Shown here: piece by piece, positions 1-5,730 of the stretch
Position numbering within the stretch: position 1 is the first letter of the stretch
Layout: each line of letters starts with the position of its first letter
Assembly: GCA_947311605.1 (NCBI GenBank)
Contig: CAMZLC010000067.1
Location: 1-12,433 of the forward strand
DNA: 12,433 nt
Direction: 5' to 3'
DNA from: an uncultured Sulfurovum sp.
GTDB lineage: Bacteria; Campylobacterota; Campylobacteria; Campylobacterales; Sulfurovaceae
Notes under the pieces: model-generated
What the model was told of the DNA's origin: nothing
Seen by the model: only the letters and a program-made list of their open reading frames with translations
Database searches by the model: none
Program-made: the position numbers and the translations under genes

Positions 1-855
1 ATCAATCAGAAACTCATTTCGCAGATCATCAAGAATTTTGGTGCCAACATCGACATAGCCAACAATGGGCAGGAGGCAGTAGAGATGCGCCAAAAGAAAC
101 GCTATGATCTGATATTGATGGATATACAGATGCCCGTACTCGGAGGCATTGAAGCAACAGAGCAGATCATTGACTGGGAACAAGAAGAAGAGGAGGTGCA
201 TGTACCCATTATTGCGCTTACTGCAAATACGCTGCGCGGAGACAGAGAGAAATATCTTGCAGTAGGGATGGATGACTATCTCTCCAAGCCTATTGATATC
301 GCACACCTCAAAAAACTATTCTCTCAATATTGCCCTGCAGAAAAGACAGAGACTACAAAGTCGGAGGAAAATGATTGCGCGGTACCAACAGTAGCTCCCG
401 CGAAGAAAGAAGAGGATCAGGGCGTGCAGGCGCAGGAAAAACTTTCGAATGATGAGGTACTCCTCTTACGGCCGGCAGAGGGCAAAAAGACGGAGGATTC
501 AACAGGTACGACAAGAGGATCCGTGGAGCCTGCAGAGGCCAAAGAGATACTGATGCTGGGTGGCAACAGTCTTGTGAAGAAAATCCATCAAACTGTACTA
601 CAAAATCTGGGTTATGAGATAGATCATCTCGATAATATAGCGTTATTATTGGAGACGGTGGAGGCGAAACGCTACGGCTATATCCTTATACCTGCAGCGA
701 TGGTTGATACAGATGTCTGCATCGCATTGGAAGTGCTCTCCGAGATGGGCACACTGCCTTTGATCCTTTCTGGGGAGAAAAAAGAGTACTGCTCTGGCGT
801 GTTCTCCTATGCCTCTATCAAAGAGCTGAAACACCTCCTCCAAAGTATCCGATAA
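1..855 (+). CDS. Two-component protein, 3' part: intact receiver plus degenerate receiver domain
   Basis: The reading frame is open from base 1, so this is the last 284 residues of a longer protein; the ATG at 85 is internal to the first domain. Residues 1-110 are a response-regulator receiver domain: phosphoacceptor D41 in LMDIQMP, T74 in ALTAN, K96 in LSKPI. The wording of this domain (NGQEAVE, MDIQMP, ALTAN, GMDDYLSKP) is typical of receivers attached to hybrid sensor kinases of the BarA type, so the missing part may be a kinase; this is inference. Residues 112-180 are a charged linker. Residues 181-284 resemble a second receiver, but the acidic pair is replaced by G187-G188 and the phosphoacceptor position is P231. 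It should be unable to accept phosphate. No phosphotransfer domain is visible. Confidence 0.85.
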   Translation: MNQKLISQIIKNFGANIDIANNGQEAVEMRQKKRYDLILMDIQMPVLGGIEATEQIIDWEQEEEEVHVPIIALTANTLRGDREKYLAVGMDDYLSKPIDIAHLKKLFSQYCPAEKTETTKSEENDCAVPTVAPAKKEEDQGVQAQEKLSNDEVLLLRPAEGKKTEDSTGTTRGSVEPAEAKEILMLGGNSLVKKIHQTVLQNLGYEIDHLDNIALLLETVEAKRYGYILIPAAMVDTDVCIALEVLSEMGTLPLILSGEKKEYCSGVFSYASIKELKHLLQSIR

Positions 856-858
856 ATA

Positions 859-867
859 TGCTATAAT
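859..867 (+). promoter_or_regulatory. Extended -10 promoter for the aldehyde dehydrogenase operon
   Basis: TGCTATAAT is a perfect extended -10 element (TG at 859-860, TATAAT at 862-867). It begins four bases after the stop codon of the preceding gene and lies 30 bases ahead of the ATG at 898. No -35 box is recognisable 17 bases upstream, as is usual for sigma70 promoters in Campylobacterota. Confidence 0.7.
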
Positions 868-897
868 TCTCTAGAAACCTATTTCTGGAGGATGCAT

Positions 898-2346
898 ATG
901 TTTGGTATATTTGACAACAAAGAAGATCCACAAGAGGCGAAAATCCTCTTTGGCTCTACAGAGGCGGTCAAAGAACAGCGAGGCGAACGCAAAAATCCCT
1001 ATAGTGGCAAAACAGTCAGCACCTACCCTATCTGCCATGAAGAGGATGCACTCAAGGCACTGGAGATCGCGCATAACGCAGCACCCTTAGCCGCTAAGAT
1101 ACCCCTGTATCAGCGCATCGCCTGGCTGGAAGATGTGGCGGCCAAGCTCAGAGCGTATCAGGAGGATTTTGCCCGCTTGATCGTGGATGAGATCGCCAAG
1201 CCGATACAGTTTGCCAGAGCAGAGGTGCAGCGCTGTGCAGAGACGATAGAGCTGACCGCCAAAGAGCTCGTGCGTCTGGGGGGCGAGACGCTGCCTACGG
1301 ATGTAGCTGCTAGCGGCAGGGATGCACTGGCGTACTATACCAGGGTACCTCTGGGAGTCTGTGTCTGTATCACCCCCTTCAATTTCCCTCTCAATCTCGT
1401 GGCACACAAGATTGCTCCGGCATTGGGTGCAGGCAATGCGGTCGTGCTGAAGCCGACCCCTGAAGCACCTTTGACTGCCTATCGTCTGGCGAAGCTTTTT
1501 GTGGATTCGGACTATGCCATAAAAGATGCGCTTAGCTTGGTCTATGGAGATGCAGAAGTAGGATCTACACTGGTCAAAAGCCCTCTGCCAAGAGCCGTGA
1601 GTTTTACCGGTTCTGTGCCCGTGGGCAAGATCATTACCCAGCAGGCTGGGATCAAAAAGGTCAGCCTGGAGCTTGGAGGCAATGCGGCGACTTTTATAGA
1701 CAAAGATGCCGATCTCGAAAGTGCAGCTGCCAAATGTGCTTTTGGCGCCTTCTACAACTCCGGTCAGGTCTGCATCTCTCTGCAGCGTATCTATGTGCAT
1801 GAGGAGGTGTATGAGTCTTTTGTCGCATTGATGGCGGCAGAGACTGCCAAACTCAAGACCGGCTCTCCCTATGAAGAGGAGACCTTTATGGGGCCACTGA
1901 TCGATGAAGTCTCGCGCCACAGAGCCAAAAGCTGGGTAGCAAGCGCCAAGGACGAGGGTGCCACAGTGGCTGTGGGTGGAGAGGAGATCGAAGGCATCTT
2001 CCCTCCCACGGTGATGACAGGGGTAACGGATGAGATGAAAATCATCTGTGAAGAGGTCTTTTCCCCGATTGTCAGCCTGATCTCTGTCTCGGGTTATGAT
2101 GAGGCGATTGGCAAGATCAATACCTCCCCCTACGGGCTTCAATACAGTATTTTCACCAATGCGCTGGATACTGCCAGACGCTTTGTCAGGGATGCAGCCT
2201 GTGGCGGTGTGGTAGTCAATGATATCCCCACGCTGCGTTTTGATATACAGCCGTATGGCGGTACGAAACTCTCGGGCGTAGGCAGAGAAGGCCCCCGCTG
2301 GGCGCTCGAAGAGTTTACTGAGATCAAATCAGTAATTATTTTTTAA
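898..2346 (+). CDS. NAD(P)-dependent aldehyde dehydrogenase family protein
   Basis: An aldehyde dehydrogenase superfamily enzyme of 482 residues, which oxidises an aldehyde to the acid with NAD(P). Visible landmarks are N162 in PFNFP, K185 in LKPTP, the FTGS turn at 236-239, general base E258 in LELGG, and the catalytic nucleophile C292 in GQVCIS. The C-terminal wording (PYGGTKLSGVGREGPRWALEE) resembles the lactaldehyde dehydrogenase-like clade, but the substrate cannot be read from the sequence; a GapN-like role is also possible. An earlier ATG at 892 touches the GGAGG at 887-891, whereas the ATG at 898 has a 6-base spacer, so 898 is chosen. It heads a probable operon with the DUF420 and DUF523 genes. 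Confidence 0.93.
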   Translation: MFGIFDNKEDPQEAKILFGSTEAVKEQRGERKNPYSGKTVSTYPICHEEDALKALEIAHNAAPLAAKIPLYQRIAWLEDVAAKLRAYQEDFARLIVDEIAKPIQFARAEVQRCAETIELTAKELVRLGGETLPTDVAASGRDALAYYTRVPLGVCVCITPFNFPLNLVAHKIAPALGAGNAVVLKPTPEAPLTAYRLAKLFVDSDYAIKDALSLVYGDAEVGSTLVKSPLPRAVSFTGSVPVGKIITQQAGIKKVSLELGGNAATFIDKDADLESAAAKCAFGAFYNSGQVCISLQRIYVHEEVYESFVALMAAETAKLKTGSPYEEETFMGPLIDEVSRHRAKSWVASAKDEGATVAVGGEEIEGIFPPTVMTGVTDEMKIICEEVFSPIVSLISVSGYDEAIGKINTSPYGLQYSIFTNALDTARRFVRDAACGGVVVNDIPTLRFDIQPYGGTKLSGVGREGPRWALEEFTEIKSVIIF

Positions 2347-2355
2347 AGGACAGTG

Positions 2356-2835
2356 ATGACATATATGTTTGCACCGGGGTTTCTGGGAACCAAAGCCCCA
2401 TTTTTTATGGATTTTGTGACGATCGTGGTGGCACTGTTGCCTTTTTTGGTCTGGTTTGGCGTAGGGTTGGTGCGCAAGGGCCATTATGCCGCCCATACCT
2501 TTTATCAGATCAGCCTACTTCTCATCTCCTTGCTGGTGGTAGGCTGGTTTGAGTATGGGGTGAGGGTAGGGGGAGGCTTCAGTGTCTTTATCGAAGATAA
2601 TCCTAGATCAGTGACGCTGATGCTGGTGATCTTGATCGTGCATATCCTGATCTCGACTGCTACGACGATCTACTGGGTAAAAACAGTCTGGCAGGCCTAT
2701 GCCCACTACTGTGATGGCAGTCTGCCCGGCGGTTTTTCGGTCAGACATATTGCCAGAGCCAAGTTGACACTGTTAGGCATCTTTTTGACGGCGTTGACGG
2801 GTATCTGGGTCTATCTGATGCTTTTTGTCTATTGA
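2356..2835 (+). CDS. DUF420-family four-helix membrane protein
   Basis: A 159-residue integral membrane protein with four predicted helices at about residues 18-39, 51-68, 85-108 and 136-157. The pattern FAPGFLGTKAPFFMD near the start, FEYGVRVGGGF in the middle and TLLGIFLTALTGIWVYL at the end matches my memory of the DUF420 (YozB-like) family. Histidines H43, H47, H96, H117 and H131 lie in or near the helices and could bind metal or haem. A Gram-positive relative, CtaM, is needed for an aa3-type terminal oxidase; whether that role holds here is unknown. AAAGGA at 2345-2350 is five bases before ATG 2356, which is preferred over GTG 2353. It starts 9 bases after the aldehyde dehydrogenase stop, so the two are likely co-transcribed. 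Confidence 0.8.
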   Translation: MTYMFAPGFLGTKAPFFMDFVTIVVALLPFLVWFGVGLVRKGHYAAHTFYQISLLLISLLVVGWFEYGVRVGGGFSVFIEDNPRSVTLMLVILIVHILISTATTIYWVKTVWQAYAHYCDGSLPGGFSVRHIARAKLTLLGIFLTALTGIWVYLMLFVY

Positions 2836-2836
2836 G

Positions 2837-3280
2837 ATGCAAAAGGTAGCCATATCTGCCTGCTTATTAGGTCAACAGTGCCGTTATGACGGCAGAGAGA
2901 ACAGGGATGTGGTGCTGCTTGAGAGACTCAAAGACAAGACTCTGATCCCTTTTTGTCCCGAAGATTTCTGCTATGGTACACCCCGACCTACGATGGATCT
3001 CGTGGAGACAGCAGAGGGTGTCCGTGCGCTTTCCAATCAGACGGGCACTGATCTCTCCGCCCCGGTGATCGCGTATGCTGAAGCCTTTTTTGCTGCCCAT
3101 CCAGACATAGATTTGTTGATTGGCAAAGATCGCAGTCCCAGCTGCGGGGTCTGCAGTGCGAAACGCTATAGCCCGGACAAAACACTCCTCTCAGAAGCTG
3201 CCACAGGATTGATGGCAGCAGTAGCGAGAGAGAAGGGAGTTAGATGCTGGGACGCTGAGGCGTATGCACTGAAGGCATGA
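2837..3280 (+). CDS. DUF523-family cysteine-rich protein (TudS-like)
   Basis: A 147-residue cytoplasmic protein with the DUF523 signature: SACLLGQQCRYDG at 7-19 and RSPSCG at 99-104. Cysteines C9, C15 and C103 sit in the family's conserved motifs; C40, C45 and C106 are extra. Stand-alone DUF523 proteins are related to TudS, a [4Fe-4S] thiouracil desulfidase whose cluster is held by three cysteines, so a cluster-dependent desulfidase or tRNA-base salvage role is plausible but not shown. The ATG at 2837 is one base after the TGA of the DUF420 gene and lacks a clear Shine-Dalgarno sequence, which points to translational coupling. A TTG at 2825 is in frame but would overlap the upstream gene and add nothing conserved. 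Confidence 0.85.
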   Translation: MQKVAISACLLGQQCRYDGRENRDVVLLERLKDKTLIPFCPEDFCYGTPRPTMDLVETAEGVRALSNQTGTDLSAPVIAYAEAFFAAHPDIDLLIGKDRSPSCGVCSAKRYSPDKTLLSEAATGLMAAVAREKGVRCWDAEAYALKA

Positions 3281-3284
3281 TTTT

Positions 3285-3320
3285 AAGGGCACCTATTACT
3301 AGAGTGTTAGAGGTGCCCTT
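3285..3320. terminator. Inverted repeat between convergent genes
   Basis: A perfect 10-bp inverted repeat (AAGGGCACCT at 3285-3294, AGGTGCCCTT at 3311-3320) around a 16-base loop. It starts five bases after the DUF523 stop and its right arm covers the last codon region of the opposing small gene. It is well placed as a shared terminator, but neither strand has a clean T-tract after the stem. Confidence 0.6.
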
Positions 3321-3534
3321 GATCATATCTCTTGAACTGTTCCAGCCATGCTTTGTCCTCTTCGCTCAGTTTGTTCGCTTTTTCCAAAAGCCTTTTTTTG
3401 ATATCGAGCAGATCACTGATCTCCAGATAGGCCAGTAGATCGGGATGGATAGTGGGCTCCTCTTTGCCATAGGCGATGAGGGCATCGATCTCTTTGAGTA
3501 GTGCTGCTTTTTGCTGTTGGTTTTCTGCTTTCAT
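3307..3534 (-). CDS. Small helical protein of unknown function
   Basis: A 75-residue charged protein, almost certainly all-helical: a lysine/glutamine-rich N-terminus, then heptad-like stretches around EIDALIAYGKEE and DIKKRLLEKANKLSEEDKAWLEQF. There is no cysteine, signal peptide or membrane segment. I do not recognise a named family. It is read as real because it fills a gap between convergent and divergent neighbours, has a TATAAT box upstream on its own strand (3562-3567), and ends at an inverted repeat. The Shine-Dalgarno sequence is weak. It is divergent from bcp; a link to peroxide defence is possible only by position. Confidence 0.7.
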   Translation of the reverse strand: MKAENQQQKAALLKEIDALIAYGKEEPTIHPDLLAYLEISDLLDIKKRLLEKANKLSEEDKAWLEQFKRYDQGHL

Positions 3535-3536
3535 TT

Positions 3537-3545
3537 TGCTATACT
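3537..3545 (+). promoter_or_regulatory. Extended -10 promoter for bcp
   Basis: TGCTATACT forms an extended -10 element 50 bases ahead of the bcp ATG at 3596. It overlaps the leader of the divergent small gene, whose ATG is at 3532-3534. Confidence 0.6.
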
Positions 3546-3561
3546 ACCATATCCGCTAAGG

Positions 3562-3567
3562 ATTATA
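3562..3567 (-). promoter_or_regulatory. Minus-strand -10 box for the 75-residue protein gene
   Basis: On the minus strand this reads TATAAT, preceded by an A/T-rich stretch. A start about 7 bases downstream would give a leader of roughly 20 bases before the ATG at 3534. No -35 box is evident. Confidence 0.45.
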
Positions 3568-3595
3568 AGTTAAGAACAGATACGAAGGAATGAAA

Positions 3596-4063
3596 ATGTT
3601 AAAAATTGGAGAGAAAGCCCCTAAATTTTGTCTGCCAAACCAAGATGAGGAGGAGATATGCCTCAGGGATCTACAAGGCAGCTGGATCGTACTCTACTTC
3701 TATCCCAAAGACAATACGCCAGGATGCACCACGGAGGCCTGTGAGTTTACGGCAGCACTGCCGGACTTTTCGGGTCTGGGGGCTACGATTTTGGGCGTGA
3801 GTCCTGATAGTCCCAAAAAACATCGCAACTTCATCGAAAAAAAGGAGCTGGGTATCACACTACTCTCTGATGAGGAAAAGGAAGTCTGCGGGACTTACGG
3901 TGTCTGGCAACTCAAAAAATTTATGGGCAGAGAGTATATGGGAGTAGTGCGTTCTACTTTTCTGATAGATCCCGATGGAAACATCGCCGCAGCATGGAAA
4001 AAGGTCAAGGTCAAGGGCCATGTGGCTGAAGTCAAGGAGAAGCTTGCAGAGCTTAGGGGATAG
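3596..4063 (+). CDS. bcp: Thioredoxin-dependent peroxiredoxin, Bcp/PrxQ type
   Basis: A 155-residue cytoplasmic peroxiredoxin that reduces hydrogen peroxide and organic hydroperoxides using thioredoxin. The PxxxTxxC motif is PKDNTPGC, with peroxidatic C44 and resolving C49 five residues later (GCTTEAC), the spacing of atypical 2-Cys PrxQ enzymes. C12 and C22 are additional. Length matches the family. The ATG at 3590 directly abuts AAGGA (3585-3589), leaving no spacer; the ATG at 3596 has six bases and gives the family's usual start (MLKIGEKAP), so it is chosen. It is transcribed alone or with the following secreted-protein gene, 57 bases downstream, with no clear terminator between them. Confidence 0.95.
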   Translation: MLKIGEKAPKFCLPNQDEEEICLRDLQGSWIVLYFYPKDNTPGCTTEACEFTAALPDFSGLGATILGVSPDSPKKHRNFIEKKELGITLLSDEEKEVCGTYGVWQLKKFMGREYMGVVRSTFLIDPDGNIAAAWKKVKVKGHVAEVKEKLAELRG

Positions 4064-4120
4064 AAACAGGTTGCAGGCGTGACCGTATGACACAATGAAC
4101 CCAGAACGAGGAGATAGACT

Positions 4121-4927
4121 ATGTTTTTCTTGAAAAGACTTTTTGTACTTTTGGCGATGATATCGTTCCAACTCTTCTCTTCCGAGCTTAGACTAAGCGA
4201 CAAGCAGGCCAATCAAATCGCCCACAAGATCTGGCTCAATGAAGGATCAGCCAAGAAGAGCAAGCTGGTCTGGTGGAACAAAGGAGAGGAGTTTGCCTCA
4301 GTGGGGATCGGGCACTTTATCTGGTTTACCGCAGATCAGCCTATGTGGTTTTGGGAGGCATTTCCGCCTATGCTCAGGTTTGTCACAGCCCACGGAGCCA
4401 AGCCTCCTAAGTGGCTGCATCCCGCTATGCATTGTGTCTGGAATAGCTATAAAGAGTGGCAATACGCAAAAAAACACAACAGCCCAAAAATGAGAGAGCT
4501 CACAGATTTCATGGATCGAACCAAGGGGCTACAGGCACGATTTATGCTGCATCGTCTGAACAGTTCTTTTCCCCGTATATTGAAATACGCCGGGGCCAAA
4601 GGGCAGGGTAACATAGTGGCAAAAAATTACAGACGGCTCCTCTACAAAAAAAACGGCAGAATCGATCCCCAAGGTGCCTATATTCTCATTGACTATATCA
4701 ACTTCAAAGGTGACGGCATCAACAAAGGAGAGCGCTATCAGGGCAAAGGCTGGGGGCTCTATCAAGTACTTACCCACATGAACCTCAAAGATCCAAACCC
4801 CTACCGCGCATTTGCAAAATCAGGCAAATGGGTACTGGATCGTCTCACCCGTATCTGTCCACCAGAGCGAAATCTCAAGCGTTTCAAACGAGGGTGGTTT
4901 AACCGTATGGATAGCTATTGGAAGTAG
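4121..4927 (+). CDS. Secreted protein with T4-lysozyme-like N-terminal motif
   Basis: A 268-residue protein with a signal peptide (K5, R6, hydrophobic core 7-18, likely cleavage near residues 20-22, no lipobox cysteine), so it should be exported to the periplasm. The mature N-terminus reads LNEG, then 20 residues later VGIGH (E41 to H65). This resembles T4-type lysozymes (GH24), where the catalytic Glu starts the helix and a GIGH strand follows at similar spacing; E56 and E57 lie where an acidic partner could sit. The C-terminal half contains FKGDGINKGERYQGKGWGLYQVL (194-216), conserved in look, and a basic tail. A peptidoglycan hydrolase is the best guess, but the rest does not match a family I know. 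AGGAG at 4109-4113 is seven bases before the ATG. Confidence 0.8.
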   Translation: MFFLKRLFVLLAMISFQLFSSELRLSDKQANQIAHKIWLNEGSAKKSKLVWWNKGEEFASVGIGHFIWFTADQPMWFWEAFPPMLRFVTAHGAKPPKWLHPAMHCVWNSYKEWQYAKKHNSPKMRELTDFMDRTKGLQARFMLHRLNSSFPRILKYAGAKGQGNIVAKNYRRLLYKKNGRIDPQGAYILIDYINFKGDGINKGERYQGKGWGLYQVLTHMNLKDPNPYRAFAKSGKWVLDRLTRICPPERNLKRFKRGWFNRMDSYWK

Positions 4928-4944
4928 ATAATCACCTCTGCAAT

Positions 4945-4973
4945 TTGACATATTCACCATATTGCACTACAAT
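4945..4973 (+). promoter_or_regulatory. Consensus-like sigma70 promoter of the toxin-antitoxin pair
   Basis: TTGACA (4945-4950) and TACAAT (4968-4973) are separated by exactly 17 bases, close to a full sigma70 consensus. It differs from the other promoters here, which have an extended -10 and no -35. Transcription would begin near 4980, about 20 bases before the antitoxin ATG. Confidence 0.75.
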
Positions 4974-4986
4974 TGTGTATACAAAA
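4973..4986. promoter_or_regulatory. Putative antitoxin operator palindrome
   Basis: A 14-base palindrome centred on GTATAC (4977-4982) with one mismatched pair. It starts at the last base of the -10 box and covers the expected transcription start. RHH antitoxins typically repress their own operon by binding such short palindromes, so autoregulation is inferred. Confidence 0.45.
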
Positions 4987-4999
4987 AAAGGATACCTTT

Positions 5000-5230
5000 A
5001 TGAAACAGGCAATCAATATAAGACTTGAAAAAGAGATGCTGACGACTCTGGATGGGTATGCGAATGAGTTAGATAAATCTCGCACAAGCCTTATAGAAAA
5101 GTCGATAGAGTTTTATTTTGACAAGCTGGATGAGATGGTAGCAGACAAACGTATTGACGATCTAAAGTCTGGAAAGACAACAGCACTTTCGCTTGAAGAG
5201 GTCTTTGCCAAGGCCGGCATACGTGTATAA
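5000..5230 (+). CDS. Ribbon-helix-helix antitoxin of a RelE-type module
   Basis: A 76-residue antitoxin and probable autorepressor. Residues 3-9 (QAINIRL) form the DNA-binding beta strand of a ribbon-helix-helix fold, followed by helices over 10-24 and 27-47, with the turn at DKSRTSLIEKSI typical of CopG/RelB-like proteins. The C-terminal segment (59-76, KTTALSLEEVFAKAGIRV) is the part expected to wrap the toxin. The ATG at 5000 has AAAGGA at 4987-4992 with a 7-base spacer; the longer in-frame TTG at 4973 overlaps the -10 box and is not used. The stop overlaps the toxin start by eight bases. Confidence 0.88.
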   Translation: MKQAINIRLEKEMLTTLDGYANELDKSRTSLIEKSIEFYFDKLDEMVADKRIDDLKSGKTTALSLEEVFAKAGIRV

Positions 5231-5474
5231 AGTCATTTTTGACCCTGGAGCTGAAAAAGAGTTCTTGAAACTGGACACTCAGGCACAAAGTCTTGTGACA
5301 AGTAAAGTGCTAGATCTAAAAAGGGGAAATTTTGCAAATGATAAAAGCCTACAGGGTAAACACAAAGGGAAGTATCGAAAACGTGCAGGCAATTACCGGA
5401 TAGTGTATCTGAGAGAGAACAGCCTGCTGTTGATCTCTGTCATAAGAGTTGCACATAGAAAAGAGGTGTATTGA
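5223..5474 (+). CDS. RelE/ParE-superfamily toxin
   Basis: An 83-residue toxin of the RelE fold, probably a ribosome-dependent mRNA endonuclease. The basic strand KYRKRAGNYRIVY (50-62) supplies R54 and R59, and the C-terminal HRKEVY (78-83) carries the His, Arg and Tyr typical of active RelE relatives. The start is taken as GTG 5223, giving the usual opening MYKVIFDPGAEKEF; AAGG at 5210-5213 is nine bases upstream, inside the antitoxin gene. An in-frame TTG at 5193 would add ten residues unlike the family. The overlap with the antitoxin indicates coupled translation. A ParE-like gyrase poison is less likely given the retained catalytic residues. Confidence 0.88.
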   Translation: MYKVIFDPGAEKEFLKLDTQAQSLVTSKVLDLKRGNFANDKSLQGKHKGKYRKRAGNYRIVYLRENSLLLISVIRVAHRKEVY

Positions 5475-5521
5475 TTGACGGATTAGGTGATTCATTCAAC
5501 CTCTTTTCAAATATTTTTCGG

Positions 5522-5527
5522 TATAAT
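5522..5527 (+). promoter_or_regulatory. -10 box ahead of the rpsB leader
   Basis: TATAAT after an A/T-rich stretch (5502-5519). It lacks the TGC extension seen at other promoters in the window and has no clear -35. Transcription would start near 5534 and produce a leader of about 200 bases before the rpsB ATG. Confidence 0.55.
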
Positions 5528-5536
5528 CCGCGTCCC

Positions 5537-5608
5537 TATTCCTTAACAGGGTTGCGCAAGCAGCTTGAATAGTGGAAATACTCATGTAGTTATTCCTTGT
5601 ACGGTTGC
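5537..5608 (+). repeat. Imperfect direct repeat in the rpsB leader
   Basis: TATTCCTTaacaGGGTTGC at 5537-5555 is echoed by TATTCCTTgtacGGTTGC at 5591-5608, 54 bases on. A third GGTTGC is at 5643-5648. The repeat provides the two competing partners for GAATA at 5567-5571. Confidence 0.55.
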
Positions 5609-5626
5609 ACTGAGCTTGTCGAAGTG
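5608..5626. repeat. Short REP-like palindrome
   Basis: A 19-base element with CACT/AGTG arms and, on the other strand, the core TTCGACAAGCTCAG. From memory, this core is dispersed in many copies in diverse bacterial genomes, where it resembles REP sequences. The two arms can pair as a small hairpin with tandem G-A mismatches. Only one copy lies in this window. Confidence 0.4.
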
Positions 5627-5684
5627 TTGAGGACTACAGAGCGGTTGCTGATAGACGGGAGTCTTGGCAATGGAAACCGAGTTG

Positions 5685-5703
5685 AAGCCACTGAGGCTTT
5701 TTT
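5685..5703 (+). terminator. Terminator-like hairpin immediately before rpsB
   Basis: AAGCC (5685-5689) pairs with GGCTT (5695-5699) around ACTGA, and six T residues run from 5698 to 5703. The stem is short, so termination would be partial. It lies 27 bases before the rpsB ATG and after the leader promoter, the position of an attenuator. Confidence 0.5.
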
Positions 5704-5730
5704 ATGATAATTTATGTCAAGGAGACACAC

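Larger units (their letters stand above)
5528..5703 (+). ncRNA. Structured leader RNA or small RNA upstream of rpsB
   Basis: No protein is encoded here. The segment holds several possible stems: CCCT (5534-5537) with AGGG (5548-5551); CTATTC (5536-5541) with GAATAG (5567-5572); GAATA (5567-5571) alternatively with TATTC (5591-5595); AGAC/GTCT (5653-5656, 5661-5664) closed by a GNRA-type GGGA loop; and a final terminator-like hairpin at 5685-5699. The two alternative partners of GAATA make mutually exclusive folds possible. It could be an S2-responsive autoregulatory leader with attenuation, or a free small RNA of about 170 bases. I do not recognise a named RNA family. Confidence 0.45.

Noticed and set aside
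85..855. Start of the first gene at ATG 85
   Set aside because: The frame is open to base 1 and the upstream codons spell the expected beginning of the receiver domain, so the ATG is internal.
1087..2142. Long minus-strand reading frame of 351 codons inside the aldehyde dehydrogenase gene
   Set aside because: It lies wholly antisense to a gene with all catalytic motifs, has no family resemblance and is Cys/His/Arg-rich as expected of a mirror frame.
5640..5703. Possible cobalamin riboswitch, suggested by AGCCACTGAGG near the end of the rpsB leader
   Set aside because: The remaining conserved blocks of that riboswitch are not present in order, and rpsB is not a B12-related gene.
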